A stretch of 64,000 nt of DNA from Streptomyces katrae. GTDB lineage: Bacteria; Actinomycetota; Actinomycetes; Streptomycetales; Streptomycetaceae. The DNA is taken from NCBI RefSeq assembly GCF_002028425.1, contig NZ_CP020042.1, forward strand, positions 3,162,001 through 3,226,000, read 5' to 3'. The notes under the pieces are model-generated. The model was not told the DNA's origin. It searched no databases and saw nothing but the letters and a program-made list of their open reading frames with translations. Position numbers and translations under genes: made by a program. Shown here piece after piece: positions 27,049 to 36,023 of this stretch (the first letter of the stretch is position 1; the number at the start of each line of letters is the position of its first letter).

Positions 27049-27572
27049 TTGCCGAACCCGAAGGATTCCGCGCCCGCCACCTTGGCGCGCAGCCGCTTGC
27101 CCTTCTCTGTGGCCTGGTCGTTGAGCTCCTGCTGGAACTCCCGCATCCGCCCGAGCAGCTCGGGGTCGTGCGCGGCGAGCATGCGCACGGCGAGCAGGCC
27201 GGCGTTGCGGGCGCCGGCGACGGAGACGGTGGCGACGGGAACCCCGGCGGGCATCTGGACGATCGACAGGAGCGAGTCCATGCCGTCGAGGTACTTCAGC
27301 GGGACCGGCACGCCGATGACGGGCAGCGGGGTGACGGAGGCGAGCATGCCGGGCAGGTGGGCTGCCCCGCCCGCACCGGCGATGATCGCCTTCAGGCCCC
27401 GCTCGGCGGCGTGCTCGCCGTAGGCGACCATCTCGCGCGGCATCCGGTGGGCGGAGACGACGTCGACCTCGTAGGGGATCTCGAACTCGTCCAGCGCCTG
27501 GGCGGCGGCCTCCATGACCGGCCAGTCGGAGTCCGAGCCCATGACGATGCCCACGACGGGGGAAGTGCTCAT
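27045..27572 (-). CDS. purE: N5-carboxyaminoimidazole ribonucleotide mutase
   Basis: A 175-residue class I PurE, converting N5-CAIR to CAIR in purine synthesis. [13 protein letters not shown] holds the substrate loop with catalytic Ser/Asp, VVSAHRMP the catalytic His, and [12 protein letters not shown] the phosphate loop. The C-terminus is slightly extended. Its ATG overlaps the purK stop (ATGA) and its stop overlaps the dipeptidase GTG. Confidence 0.97.
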   Translation of the reverse strand: MSTSPVVGIVMGSDSDWPVMEAAAQALDEFEIPYEVDVVSAHRMPREMVAYGEHAAERGLKAIIAGAGGAAHLPGMLASVTPLPVIGVPVPLKYLDGMDSLLSIVQMPAGVPVATVSVAGARNAGLLAVRMLAAHDPELLGRMREFQQELNDQATEKGKRLRAKVAGAESFGFGK

Positions 27573-28708
27573 TCGGTGATCGTTCCTCTGAGGTAGCCGG
27601 CTGCGTGGCGTGCGCGTTCCAGCACATCGTCCAGGTCGTCGCCGTAGGTGTTGACGTGGCCGACCTTGCGGCCGTGTTTCACGTCCTTGCCGTACATGTG
27701 GATCTTCACCTGCGGGTCGTGGGCCATGCAGTGCAGGTACGCCGCGTACATGTCGGGGTAGTCCCCGCCGAGGACGTTCGCCATCACGGTCCAGCGGGCC
27801 CGGGGGCGCGGGTCGCCCAGGGGGAGGTCCAGGACCGCGCGCACGTGGTTGGCGAACTGGGAGGTGACCGCGCCGTCCTGGGTCCAGTGGCCGCTGTTGT
27901 GCGGGCGCATGGCCAGTTCGTTGACGAGGATGCGGCCGTCGGTGGTCTCGAACAGCTCCACGGCCAGGTGGCCGGTCACGTCGAGTTCCTTGGCGATGCG
28001 CAGGGCCAGGGCCTGGGCCTCGCCCGCGAGGGCTTCGGAGAGGTTGGGGGCGGGGGCGATCACCGTGTCGCACACGCCGTCGACCTGGATGGACTCGACG
28101 ACGGGGTAGGCCACGGCCTGGCCGTGCGGGGAGCGGACGATGTTGGCCGCGAGTTCGCGGACGTAGTCCACCTTCTCCTCCGCGAGGACCGGGACGCCCG
28201 CCTTGAACGGGGCCTCCGCGTCCTCGGGCGTGCGGACGAACCACACGCCCTTGCCGTCGTACCCGCCGCGCACCGTCTTGAGGATGACGGGGAAGCCGCC
28301 GACCTCTTCCGCGAAGGCCGCCGCGTCCGCCGGATCGCTCACGATCCGGTGGCGGGGGCTGGGCGCGCCGATCTCGTCGAGCCTGGCGCGCATCACCCCC
28401 TTGTCCTGGGCGTGCACCAACGCGTCGGGCCCCGGCCGGACGGGGATGCCGTCCGACTCCAGGGCCCGGAGGTGCTCGGTGGGTACGTGCTCGTGATCGA
28501 AGGTGATCACGTCGCAGCCGCGCGCGAAGGCGCGCAACGTGTCCAGGTCGCGATAGTCGCCGATGACGACGTCGTTCACGACCAGGGCCGCCGAGTCCTG
28601 GGGGGTGTCACTGAGGATCTTGAATCTGATGCCGAGGGGGATGCCCGCCTCGTGGGTCATGCGGGCGAGCTGACCGCCGCCGACCATGCCGACTACCGGG
28701 AACGTCAC
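27569..28708 (-). CDS. purK: 5-(carboxyamino)imidazole ribonucleotide synthase
   Basis: A 379-residue ATP-grasp enzyme making N5-CAIR from AIR, bicarbonate and ATP; partner of PurE. Motifs: [12 protein letters not shown] (N-terminal Rossmann part), [25 protein letters not shown] (ATP-grasp Lys and Gly loop), [16 protein letters not shown] (metal and AIR site). The GTG at 28708 follows CTGGAGGC with 6-base spacing; the longer frame upstream is Arg-rich and unsupported. First gene of the purK-purE-dipeptidase operon. Confidence 0.96.
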   Translation of the reverse strand: MTFPVVGMVGGGQLARMTHEAGIPLGIRFKILSDTPQDSAALVVNDVVIGDYRDLDTLRAFARGCDVITFDHEHVPTEHLRALESDGIPVRPGPDALVHAQDKGVMRARLDEIGAPSPRHRIVSDPADAAAFAEEVGGFPVILKTVRGGYDGKGVWFVRTPEDAEAPFKAGVPVLAEEKVDYVRELAANIVRSPHGQAVAYPVVESIQVDGVCDTVIAPAPNLSEALAGEAQALALRIAKELDVTGHLAVELFETTDGRILVNELAMRPHNSGHWTQDGAVTSQFANHVRAVLDLPLGDPRPRARWTVMANVLGGDYPDMYAAYLHCMAHDPQVKIHMYGKDVKHGRKVGHVNTYGDDLDDVLERARHAAGYLRGTITE

Positions 28709-28963
28709 GCCTCCAGGGTATCCGCCGGTATTCCGCCATACGGACGCAGGCCTGGCGCGGACTCGCCGGTGGGGCCCGGAGGCCTTGTGTGCGTTGCGTC
28801 GCACGGGGTGCCGAGGCGCGGCGGGGCCCCCGGGGCGACACTTAACATGGTGGGGTTGACGAGATCGGGTGACACGCCCGGCGGGCGCTGACGGCCCACC
28901 CCGCGGACCCTCCCGCGGCCCACCCGGGACTCACACGACGACTGACAGGGACTGAACCATCAC

Positions 28964-29500
28964 ATGAGCACCCCGAACGCAGTACCGCTGTCCGAGCGCT
29001 TCCGAGGCCTGGCCCGGGAGGTCGTCAAGTTCGGCGCGGTCGGCGGCGCGGGCGTCCTGGTGAACTTCGGCGTCTTCAACCTGCTGCGCGCCACCACGGA
29101 CCTGCAGACGGTCCGCGCGAACGTGATAGCCATCGTGGTCGCCATCATCACGAACTACGTGGGGTTCCGCTACTTCACCTACCGTGACCGCGACCTGGGC
29201 AGCCGGCGCCGCGAGATGATCCTCTTCGTGCTGTTCAGCGTGATCGGCATGGTCATCGAGAGCGGCGTGCTCTACGTCGCCACGTACGGCTTCGGGCTGG
29301 ACAGCTCGCTGCAGAACAACGTCTCCAAGTTCTTCGGCATGGCGGTGGCGACGGTCTTCCGGTTCTGGTCGTACCGGACGTGGGTCTTCAAGGCCCTGCC
29401 GACGGACGCTGCGCCCTCGCTGGTCGTCGAGCAGCGTGACGGGCAGGAGCCGGCGCCCGTGGCCCCCCGCACCCCGGAGCCGGCGGGCAACCAGGGCTGA
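28964..29500 (+). CDS. GtrA family membrane protein
   Basis: A 178-residue GtrA-like protein with four transmembrane helices (FGAVGGAGVLVNFGVFNLL; ANVIAIVVAIITNYVGFRYFTYRDR; ILFVLFSVIGMVIESGVLYVA; FFGMAVATVFRFWSYRTWVF). GtrA proteins are thought to help flip or place polyprenyl-phosphate sugars. This fits the GT-C and mannose-phosphate genes upstream. A charged C-tail follows. The 255-bp gap before it contains an AACATGG stretch but no certain promoter. The stop lies 3 bp from the histidine-kinase stop (convergent). Confidence 0.88.
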   Translation: MSTPNAVPLSERFRGLAREVVKFGAVGGAGVLVNFGVFNLLRATTDLQTVRANVIAIVVAIITNYVGFRYFTYRDRDLGSRRREMILFVLFSVIGMVIESGVLYVATYGFGLDSSLQNNVSKFFGMAVATVFRFWSYRTWVFKALPTDAAPSLVVEQRDGQEPAPVAPRTPEPAGNQG

Positions 29501-29503
29501 GGC

Positions 29504-30781
29504 CTACCTGACCGTCCGCTCCGGCTCCGCGCGCGGGGGCGCGGTGCGGCTGAGGAAGAGCGCGAACACCGGCGGCTGACTCTGGAGGAGCTCCAGGCGG
29601 CCGCCGTCCGCTTCCGCGAGGTCCCGGGCGACGGCGAGGCCGATGCCGGTGGAGTTGCGGCCGCTGATGGCCCGCTCGAAGATCCGGTTGCCGAGGTCGG
29701 GCGGGACGCCGGGGCCCTCGTCGGTGACCTCGATGACGGCCTGGTTGCCGGTGACGCGGGTGCGCAGGGCGACGGTGCCGCCGCCGTGCATGAGTGCGTT
29801 CTCCACGAGGGTGGCCAGGACCTGGGAGACCGCGCCGGGGGTGCCGACGGCCCGCATGCCGGTCTTGCCGGAGCGGACGATGGCCCGGCCGGCGCTGCGG
29901 TAGGCCGGGCGCCACTCCTCCAGCTGCTGCTTGACGACCTCGTCGAGGTCGAAGGGGACGGCGGAGCCGGTGCGGGGGTCGCGCGAGTTCGTCAGCAGCC
30001 GCTCCACCACGTCCGTGAGCCGTTCCACCTGGGTGAGGGCGATGCTCGCCTCCTCGCGGACGGTCTCCAGGTCGTCCGTGACGGTGATCTCCTCCAGCCG
30101 CATCGACAGGGCCGTCAGCGGGGTGCGCAGCTGGTGGGAGGCGTCGGCGGCGAGGCGGCGTTCGGCGGTGAGCATCCGGCCGATGCGCTCCGCGCTGGCG
30201 TCGAGGACGTCGGCCACCCGGTCGAGCTCGGGGACCCCGTAGCGCTTGTGGCGGGGCCGGGGGTCGCCGGAGCCGAGGCGCTCGGCGGTCTCGGCGAGGT
30301 CGGTCAGCGGGGAGGCGAGCCGGTTGGCCTGGCGGACGGCGAGGAGCACGGCGGCGACGACGGCCAGCAGGGCGACGGCGCCGACCACGGCCAGGGTGCG
30401 CCCGACCTCGCGGGTGACGGTGGAGCGGGACTCCTCCACGACGACGACCTCGCCCTGTTCGCCGCGTGCGGTGCCCCGGATGACGTTGTCCTCGATGCGG
30501 TCGCCGACTTCGACCGTCGGCTGACCGGGGACGGAGATGCGGGCGTACGTGCCCATGTCCAGCTGTTCGGACAGCGAGCCGGGGTCCACCCGCCGGTGCT
30601 CCAGGGCGTCGGCCTCGACCACGCCCAGCAGGCGCAGCGCCTCGGAGCCGATGCGGTCCTGAGCGCTGCTGGTGATGGTCCGGGTCTCCACGATGACGAG
30701 GGAGACCCCGAACACGGCGATCACGACGAGGACCACGGCGAGGGTGGAGTTGATCAGACGGCGGCGCATGCCGTAGAGCAT
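29504..30781 (-). CDS. Sensor histidine kinase
   Basis: A 425-residue membrane kinase: helix 1 (~10-30), an extracytoplasmic sensor of ~110 residues, helix 2 (~130-150), HAMP (~150-205), dimerisation domain with ADASHQLRTPLTAL (phospho-accepting His), and an ATPase domain with NALMHGGG (N box), DEGPGVP (G1) and STGIGLAVARDLAEADGG (G2). It pairs with the response-regulator gene 45 bp upstream. The signal sensed is unknown. ATG 30769, four codons on, is an alternative start. Confidence 0.93.
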   Translation of the reverse strand: MLYGMRRRLINSTLAVVLVVIAVFGVSLVIVETRTITSSAQDRIGSEALRLLGVVEADALEHRRVDPGSLSEQLDMGTYARISVPGQPTVEVGDRIEDNVIRGTARGEQGEVVVVEESRSTVTREVGRTLAVVGAVALLAVVAAVLLAVRQANRLASPLTDLAETAERLGSGDPRPRHKRYGVPELDRVADVLDASAERIGRMLTAERRLAADASHQLRTPLTALSMRLEEITVTDDLETVREEASIALTQVERLTDVVERLLTNSRDPRTGSAVPFDLDEVVKQQLEEWRPAYRSAGRAIVRSGKTGMRAVGTPGAVSQVLATLVENALMHGGGTVALRTRVTGNQAVIEVTDEGPGVPPDLGNRIFERAISGRNSTGIGLAVARDLAEADGGRLELLQSQPPVFALFLSRTAPPRAEPERTVR

Positions 30782-30826
30782 GCCCTAACGGACGAGCGCG
30801 CCCCGCCCCTCCGCGGGCCCCCCGGG

Positions 30827-31504
30827 TCAGCTCTTCTCGAAGCGGAAGCCGACTCCCCGGACGGTGGCGATGTAGCGGGGGTTGGCGGCGTCGTCGCCCA
30901 GCTTCTTGCGGAGCCAGGAGATGTGCATGTCGAGGGTCTTGGTGGAGGACCACCAGGTGGTGTCCCAGACCTCGCGCATCAGCTGGTCGCGGGTGACGAC
31001 GCGGCCGGCGTCGCGGACCAGGACGCGCAGCAGGTCGAACTCCTTGGCGGTGAGCTGGAGCTCCTCCTCCCCCATCCAGGCGCGGTGGGACTCGACGTCG
31101 ATGCGCACGCCGTGGGTGGCGGGGGCCTGGGCTGCGTCGTTGGCGCCGCGCCGCAGCAGGGCCCGTACGCGGGCCAGCAGCTCGGCGAGGCGGAAGGGCT
31201 TGGTCACGTAGTCGTCGGCGCCGGCGTCCAGGCCGACCACCGTGTCGACCTCGTCGGCCCGGGCGGTCAGGACCAGGATCGGGAAGCCGTGGCCCTCGGC
31301 CCGCAGCCGCCGGGCCACTTCCAGGCCGTCCATTCCGGGCAGTCCCAGGTCGAGGACGACGAGATCGACGCCGCCCTGCAGTCCGGCCTCCAGGGCGGTG
31401 GGGCCGTCCTCCCGGACCTCGACCTCGTAGCCCTCCCGGCGCAGGGCGCGGGCCAGGGGTTCCGAGATGGATGCGTCGTCCTCGGCGAGCAGTACACGCG
31501 TCAT
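30827..31504 (-). CDS. OmpR-family response regulator
   Basis: A 225-residue regulator. Receiver domain: LLAEDDASI (acidic pair), VVLDLGLPGMDG (phospho-Asp), LTARAD and DYVTKPF (Lys). Winged-helix domain ~130-222 ends with RYIATVRGVGFRFEKS, the OmpR/PhoB signature. First gene of the two-component operon; phosphorylated by the kinase downstream. Divergent from the POT transporter with a 472-bp AT-richer gap, which could be one of its targets. Confidence 0.95.
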   Translation of the reverse strand: MTRVLLAEDDASISEPLARALRREGYEVEVREDGPTALEAGLQGGVDLVVLDLGLPGMDGLEVARRLRAEGHGFPILVLTARADEVDTVVGLDAGADDYVTKPFRLAELLARVRALLRRGANDAAQAPATHGVRIDVESHRAWMGEEELQLTAKEFDLLRVLVRDAGRVVTRDQLMREVWDTTWWSSTKTLDMHISWLRKKLGDDAANPRYIATVRGVGFRFEKS

Positions 31505-31976
31505 GTGGGTGATGGTAGTCCGCGGCGGGTCGAAGGAGGCGCCTGCCTGCGTACCCCTCTGGAACTGGGGTTATTGACTACTATCGGCCTTCGAACTTGA
31601 CGTATCGGTTCCCGTCTTCCCTGTGATCCATATCTCAAGCCCTTCCATATGCATCGGTGCCCTGTCGTATGGTGGCGGAACGCCCGATGCACTATCGAGG
31701 GGACATCTGCGCTCAAATCCGAGCCAAGAACCTCAAATTCTGCTCTGGTCGGTCTCGTCCGGCCCAGATGACAGTGAATGACCTATGGGCCGGGCCCTGC
31801 GCGCGAGGATGCGCGGAGGGCGTGGATCCCGGTTACGGCTGCTCCGTCACCCCGTCACAGCGGGGAACGACACCCCAGGGCGTGGGGTAGGGGCATCCGT
31901 CGCCGGTGCCGGCCACCCCCCACCGGGCGCTGAACAGCTCACGAAGCCAAGCGTCCCGAGCAAGCAAGGATCGACC
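31505..31976. other. Long regulatory intergenic region before the POT transporter
   Basis: Bases 31560-31760 are clearly richer in A/T than the surroundings, with TTGACT at ~31573 and TTGACG at ~31597 as possible -35 boxes and several TATC/TATG stretches. A 77-codon frame at 31657 lacks a ribosome site and homology, so I do not call it. The long leader could carry the control site of the two-component system. Confidence 0.5.
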
Positions 31977-33497
31977 ATGGCTTCCAGCCTGACGAAGGCC
32001 TCGCCGAGCGCAGCTCACGAGAAGACCTTCCTCGGCCACCCCGTTGGCCTGGCCACGCTGTTCATGACCGAGATGTGGGAGCGCTTCTCCTACTACGGCA
32101 TGCGTGCGCTTCTCGTTCTGTACTTGGTCTCCGGCGGCGCTGACGCCGCGACCGGCAGCCAGGGCGGGGGTCTCGCCTTCACGGCCGCGACGGCCACGGC
32201 GATCTACTCGGTGTACGTCGCCATGGTCTACCTCATGGCCATGCCCGGCGGCTGGTTCGGTGACCGCGTCTGGGGCGCCCGCAAGACCGTCGCCATCGCC
32301 GGCGGCGTGATCATGGCGGGCCACGTCGCGCTGGCCGTCCCCGGCACGATCGCGTTCTTCGTGGGTCTGCTGCTGGTCGCGTTCGGCTCCGGTCTGCTGA
32401 AGGCCAACATCTCCACGATGGTGGGCCACCTCTACAAGGGCCTGGACGACTCGCGCCGCGACAGCGGTTTCACGATCTTCTACATCGGCATCAACGTGGG
32501 TGCCTTCGCGGCCCCGCTGGTGATCGGCACCATCGGCGAGACCGTCAGCTGGCACCTCGGCTTCCTGCTCGCCGCCATCGGCATGGGCGTGGGCCTGGCG
32601 GTCTACCTGCTCGCGGCCCGCACCCTGAACCCCGAGAGCAGCGTCGTCCCGAACCCGCTGACCCCGGCCGAGCGCAAGGCCGTGATCGTCAAGGTCCTCG
32701 CGGTCCTGGCCGTCGTCGCCGTCTTCTACACCGCGGTGGGCATGGCGGGCATGTTCACGATCAAGTGGGCGCTGTACCCGATCACCATCATCGGTCTGGT
32801 CATACCGGTCGCCGTCCTCGTGCGCATCAAGCGCGACAAGGACCTGTCGGCCGGCGAGCAGTCCAAGATGAGCGCCTACATCTGGTTCTTCGTGGCCGCC
32901 GCCGTGTTCTGGATGATCTACGACCAGGGCGGTTCGACCCTCTCGCTGTTCGGTGACAAGAACTCCCAGCGCAGCCTGCTCGGCTGGGAAGTCCCCACCG
33001 TCATCTTCCAGGCGCTGAACCCGCTCTTCGTGGTGGCGCTCGCCCCGGTCTTCGCCACCCTGTGGGTGGTCCTGGCCCGCCGGAACCGCGAGCCCAGCAC
33101 CATCGTGAAGTTCTCGGGTGCCCTGGCCCTGGTCGGCGCCTCGTTCTTCATCTTCGCGCTGCCGCTGAACCAGACCGCGGGCAACGACACCAAGGTCACC
33201 ATGTGGTGGCTGGTGCTGATCTTCCTGGTGCAGACCGTCGCCGAGCTCTGCCTGTCCCCGGTCGGCCTGTCGGTCACCACCAAGATGGCGCCGCAGAAGT
33301 ACGCCTCCCAGATGATGGGCGTCTGGTTCCTCGCCGTCACCGCCGGTGACTGCGTGACCGGTCTGCTGGGTCTGGCCGACGTGAAGCTGAACGGCGTCGG
33401 TGTGATCCTCTTCCAGGCGGCCGCCGCCGTGGTCGCCGGTCTGGCGATCTACATGTACCGCAAGAAGGTCGACGCCCTGATGGGCGAGCTGAACTGA
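31977..33497 (+). CDS. Proton-dependent oligopeptide transporter (POT/PTR family)
   Basis: A 506-residue symporter that takes up di- and tripeptides with protons. Near the N-terminus LFMTEMWERFSYYGMRALL contains ExxERFxYYG, the POT proton-coupling signature, and GGWFGDRVWGARK is the loop 2-3 motif. FYIGINVGAF is the PTR2 signature. About 12-14 helices. The ATG has AAGGA upstream at good spacing. Single gene with a terminator behind it. Confidence 0.95.
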   Translation: MASSLTKASPSAAHEKTFLGHPVGLATLFMTEMWERFSYYGMRALLVLYLVSGGADAATGSQGGGLAFTAATATAIYSVYVAMVYLMAMPGGWFGDRVWGARKTVAIAGGVIMAGHVALAVPGTIAFFVGLLLVAFGSGLLKANISTMVGHLYKGLDDSRRDSGFTIFYIGINVGAFAAPLVIGTIGETVSWHLGFLLAAIGMGVGLAVYLLAARTLNPESSVVPNPLTPAERKAVIVKVLAVLAVVAVFYTAVGMAGMFTIKWALYPITIIGLVIPVAVLVRIKRDKDLSAGEQSKMSAYIWFFVAAAVFWMIYDQGGSTLSLFGDKNSQRSLLGWEVPTVIFQALNPLFVVALAPVFATLWVVLARRNREPSTIVKFSGALALVGASFFIFALPLNQTAGNDTKVTMWWLVLIFLVQTVAELCLSPVGLSVTTKMAPQKYASQMMGVWFLAVTAGDCVTGLLGLADVKLNGVGVILFQAAAAVVAGLAIYMYRKKVDALMGELN

Positions 33498-33519
33498 CCC
33501 ACCGCCCCGAGGGGTGACT

Positions 33520-33555
33520 GAAGGCCCGGCACACCGGATGGTGTGCCGGGCCTTC
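33520..33555. terminator. Bidirectional terminator hairpin
   Basis: A perfect 16-bp stem (GAAGGCCCGGCACACC and complement) with loop GGAT, between the convergent POT gene and the surface-protein operon. Confidence 0.9.
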
Positions 33556-33573
33556 TTGTGTCCGCCGGGCGGG

Positions 33574-34950
33574 TTACCGCGTGCCGCGCAGGCGGCGCCA
33601 GGGGGTGAAGGTGAAGACCGCGCCGCCGAGGAGGATGACCGTGCCCGCGACCAGGGCCAGGGCCTTGATCCCGCCGTCGTCCTGGGCGCCGGTCTCGGCG
33701 AGGCCGCCGGAGGCGGCGGCCGAGGAGCCGCCGGCGGTGGTGGAGCCGGAGCCTCCGGGCTGGGCCGTGGTGTCCAGCTCCAGGGAGACCCCGCTGGCGG
33801 TGGCCTTGCAGGGCACGTTGATCGGGGTGGAGCCCGGGGCCATCGTGACGTCGATGGTCAGCTGGTCGGGGGTGAGGGTCACCTTGCCCGACTTGCCGGG
33901 CTTGTAGGTGCCCGTCATGTCGGTCAGGCTCACGGGCGCACCGTTGGGGATCGGCTCGGCGTTGGCCGGGCCGGTGACCTTGACGGTGCCGCTGTCGGCG
34001 CCGCCGAGCTTGATGTCCATCGAGGGCTTGAGGGCTCCGGCCGGGAGCTGCATGGGGCTGGCCATCGCGCCCTTGGCGGTCTTGACGGTGAGGGCGTAGT
34101 CGCCGCCGTTCTTCTTCGCGCTGATGGTCACGGGCGTTTTGATGCCGCCCGGCACCACGGCGCCGCAGTCGTAGGTGACGTCCACCGCCTTGCCCGGGAA
34201 GTCGGTCTGGCCGCCGGAGCCGCCGGTGGTGGAGCCGCCGGCCGTCGATCCGCCGGTGGTGGAACCCCCGGTGGTGGAGCCGCCGGTGGTGGAACCTCCG
34301 CTGGTCGAGCCGCCCGTCGTCGAGCCGCCGGTGGTCGTCGAGCCGGTCGTGGAGCCGCCCGTGGTACTGCCGCCGGTCGTGCTTCCGCCCGTGGTGCCGC
34401 CGGTGGTCGTCGAGCCCGTCGTGCCGCCCGTGGTGCCTCCGGGGGCGGTCACGTCCAGTTCCAGGGAGGGCTTGGGGTTGTTGCCGGGGGTGCAGGTGGT
34501 GGTGGTCCCCATGGCCTTGATGGTGAGGACCCCGGCGGTGAAGGTGACCTTGCCGCTCTTCTTCGGGGTGTACGTGCCCGACAGGTCACTGATCTTGATC
34601 GGGGTGTTGGCGGGGATGGGCTCGGCGTTGGCCGGGCCCGTGACCGGTACGGACGTCTTCTCCGCGCCGTCGACGACGATGACGGCGCTGGGCGTCATCG
34701 CCCCCGCGCCGAGCTGGATGGGGCTGGAGGAGACGCCCTTCTGGAAGGACATCGTCAGCTTGTAGCCGTCCCCCTCCTTCACCCCCTTGATGTCGATGGG
34801 CGACACCGCCGACTTGTCCCCGATCGGGGTCTTGCAGTCGTACTGGACGTCGATCACGGCTGCTTGGGCGGTGCTCGGCGCCAGCAGCACGCCCGCGCCG
34901 CCGAGCAGCAGTGCGGCCGCGGCCGCACCAGCCCTCCGTTGGGTCTTCAC
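33574..34950 (-). CDS. Sortase-anchored surface protein, LAETG signal, two repeated domains
   Basis: A 458-residue secreted protein: signal peptide (1-30, cleaved near AQA-AVIDV), domain 1 (~31-165), a low-complexity STTGG linker (~168-245), domain 2 (~250-390), then LAETG, a hydrophobic helix and RRLRGTR. LAxTG is the sorting signal of class E sortases, known for Streptomyces chaplins. The two domains share YDC near the start, TGPANAEPIP, and SGKVT plus a late Cys, so they are duplicates with a likely disulphide each. The fold is probably an Ig-like beta sandwich. The GTG overlaps the stop of the gene upstream (GTGA). Last gene of a four-gene operon; ligand unknown. Confidence 0.85.
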   Translation of the reverse strand: MKTQRRAGAAAAALLLGGAGVLLAPSTAQAAVIDVQYDCKTPIGDKSAVSPIDIKGVKEGDGYKLTMSFQKGVSSSPIQLGAGAMTPSAVIVVDGAEKTSVPVTGPANAEPIPANTPIKISDLSGTYTPKKSGKVTFTAGVLTIKAMGTTTTCTPGNNPKPSLELDVTAPGGTTGGTTGSTTTGGTTGGSTTGGSTTGGSTTGSTTTGGSTTGGSTSGGSTTGGSTTGGSTTGGSTAGGSTTGGSGGQTDFPGKAVDVTYDCGAVVPGGIKTPVTISAKKNGGDYALTVKTAKGAMASPMQLPAGALKPSMDIKLGGADSGTVKVTGPANAEPIPNGAPVSLTDMTGTYKPGKSGKVTLTPDQLTIDVTMAPGSTPINVPCKATASGVSLELDTTAQPGGSGSTTAGGSSAAASGGLAETGAQDDGGIKALALVAGTVILLGGAVFTFTPWRRLRGTR

Positions 34951-36023
34951 GAATGTCCCTTCGTCGTCGGACGGTTCTCAGACGGTGCGGATGTCTGTGG
35001 GGGCCCCGCCTCCCGCGGCTCCGGCGTGAACCACGGCAGGGGTGGCGGCGGGGGCCCGGCAACCCCCGCGGGCGGGACCTTCGGCAGGCGGGCGGTCACC
35101 GCCGCGGCGCCCTCCGGGGCCGGCCCCGGGCCACGGTGGCGGCCGGGCGCCCCGGGGCGGGGGCGGAAGCGGTCCACGACGGCCATGCCCAGCCGGAACA
35201 GCGCCGTCGGGATCACCACCAGCAGCAGGGCCCAGAACAGCAGCACCCCGTACGGCCGGTCCACGCCCCACGGCTGGGTGGCGAGGACGGTCTCCCCGTA
35301 CTTGAGCGAGACGGTGTAGTCCCCGTGGGCGCCCGCCGGGAGCTCCACGTCCAGGCCCACCTCCGCCTTCCCGCCCGGCGGGATGGTGCCCTTCCAGCGG
35401 GCCTCCTCCCACTGCGGGGCGAACACCCCGTGCCCGGTGCCCAGCTGGAAGACCGGGTCCTTGACCGGCGCCGAGCCGAGGTTGCCGATCGTCGCGGTGA
35501 ACCTCCGCGACGGCGGCGCCCCGAACCAGGTCAGCACCCCGTCCCCGCCCTTGAGGCGGGCGCCCGTGAGCATCGCAAGCCGGGCGGACCCCGACTCGGC
35601 GGGCAGGTCGGCCACCGGATGGCCGGTGATCTTCAGCGGGACGGCGACGGTCGACTGGTCGCCGTTGACCGAGGCCACGTTCACCACGCACGGGCAGGGC
35701 TTGGGCGGCTCCGCGACCGGCAGCCGGGCCGTGAAGCGGCCGTCGTCGGCGACCGAGACGGCCACCCCGTCGGCGTTGGCGCAGCTGTTGGTGCCGCCGA
35801 TCATGTTCTGGCCGCAGACCAGCAGCATGACCAGGGTCCTGGCGGGCCAGCCGGTGCCGGTGGCGGTGAGCTCGGCGCCCTTGGCCGCCTCCTGCTGCGA
35901 GAGCGTCACGGCCGGCTTCCCCTCGGCGGCGGGGGCGGGAGCCGCGGGCAGGAGGGCAAGGACGAGGGCGGCCAGTGCCGCCGCGGCGCGGGATACGGCG
36001 CTCGGGCCGGGCGTGCGGCTCAC
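34947..36023 (-). CDS. Secreted neocarzinostatin/IPT-like membrane-anchored protein
   Basis: A 358-residue protein: signal peptide ending APAPAA, an Ig-like domain (~35-130) that resembles the neocarzinostatin family (ATGTGWP, then VCGQN, SCANAD and a CPC motif that could form the two family disulphides), a second beta domain (~135-265), a transmembrane helix (GVLLFWALLLVVIPTALF) and a Pro-rich cytoplasmic tail. No sorting signal. Both ends overlap neighbours by GTGA, so its product should be made together with theirs. Function unknown; the resemblance to neocarzinostatin is one of fold only. Confidence 0.75.
   Translation of the reverse strand: MSRTPGPSAVSRAAAALAALVLALLPAAPAPAAEGKPAVTLSQQEAAKGAELTATGTGWPARTLVMLLVCGQNMIGGTNSCANADGVAVSVADDGRFTARLPVAEPPKPCPCVVNVASVNGDQSTVAVPLKITGHPVADLPAESGSARLAMLTGARLKGGDGVLTWFGAPPSRRFTATIGNLGSAPVKDPVFQLGTGHGVFAPQWEEARWKGTIPPGGKAEVGLDVELPAGAHGDYTVSLKYGETVLATQPWGVDRPYGVLLFWALLLVVIPTALFRLGMAVVDRFRPRPGAPGRHRGPGPAPEGAAAVTARLPKVPPAGVAGPPPPPLPWFTPEPREAGPPQTSAPSENRPTTKGHS

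Noticed and set aside
31657..31890. 77-codon frame before the POT gene
   Set aside because: No ribosome site, no homology and atypical codon use; better seen as leader or promoter DNA.
34947..36023. Enediyne apoprotein function for the neocarzinostatin-like protein
   Set aside because: Only the Ig-like fold and Cys pattern resemble it; there is a membrane anchor and no enediyne biosynthesis gene nearby.
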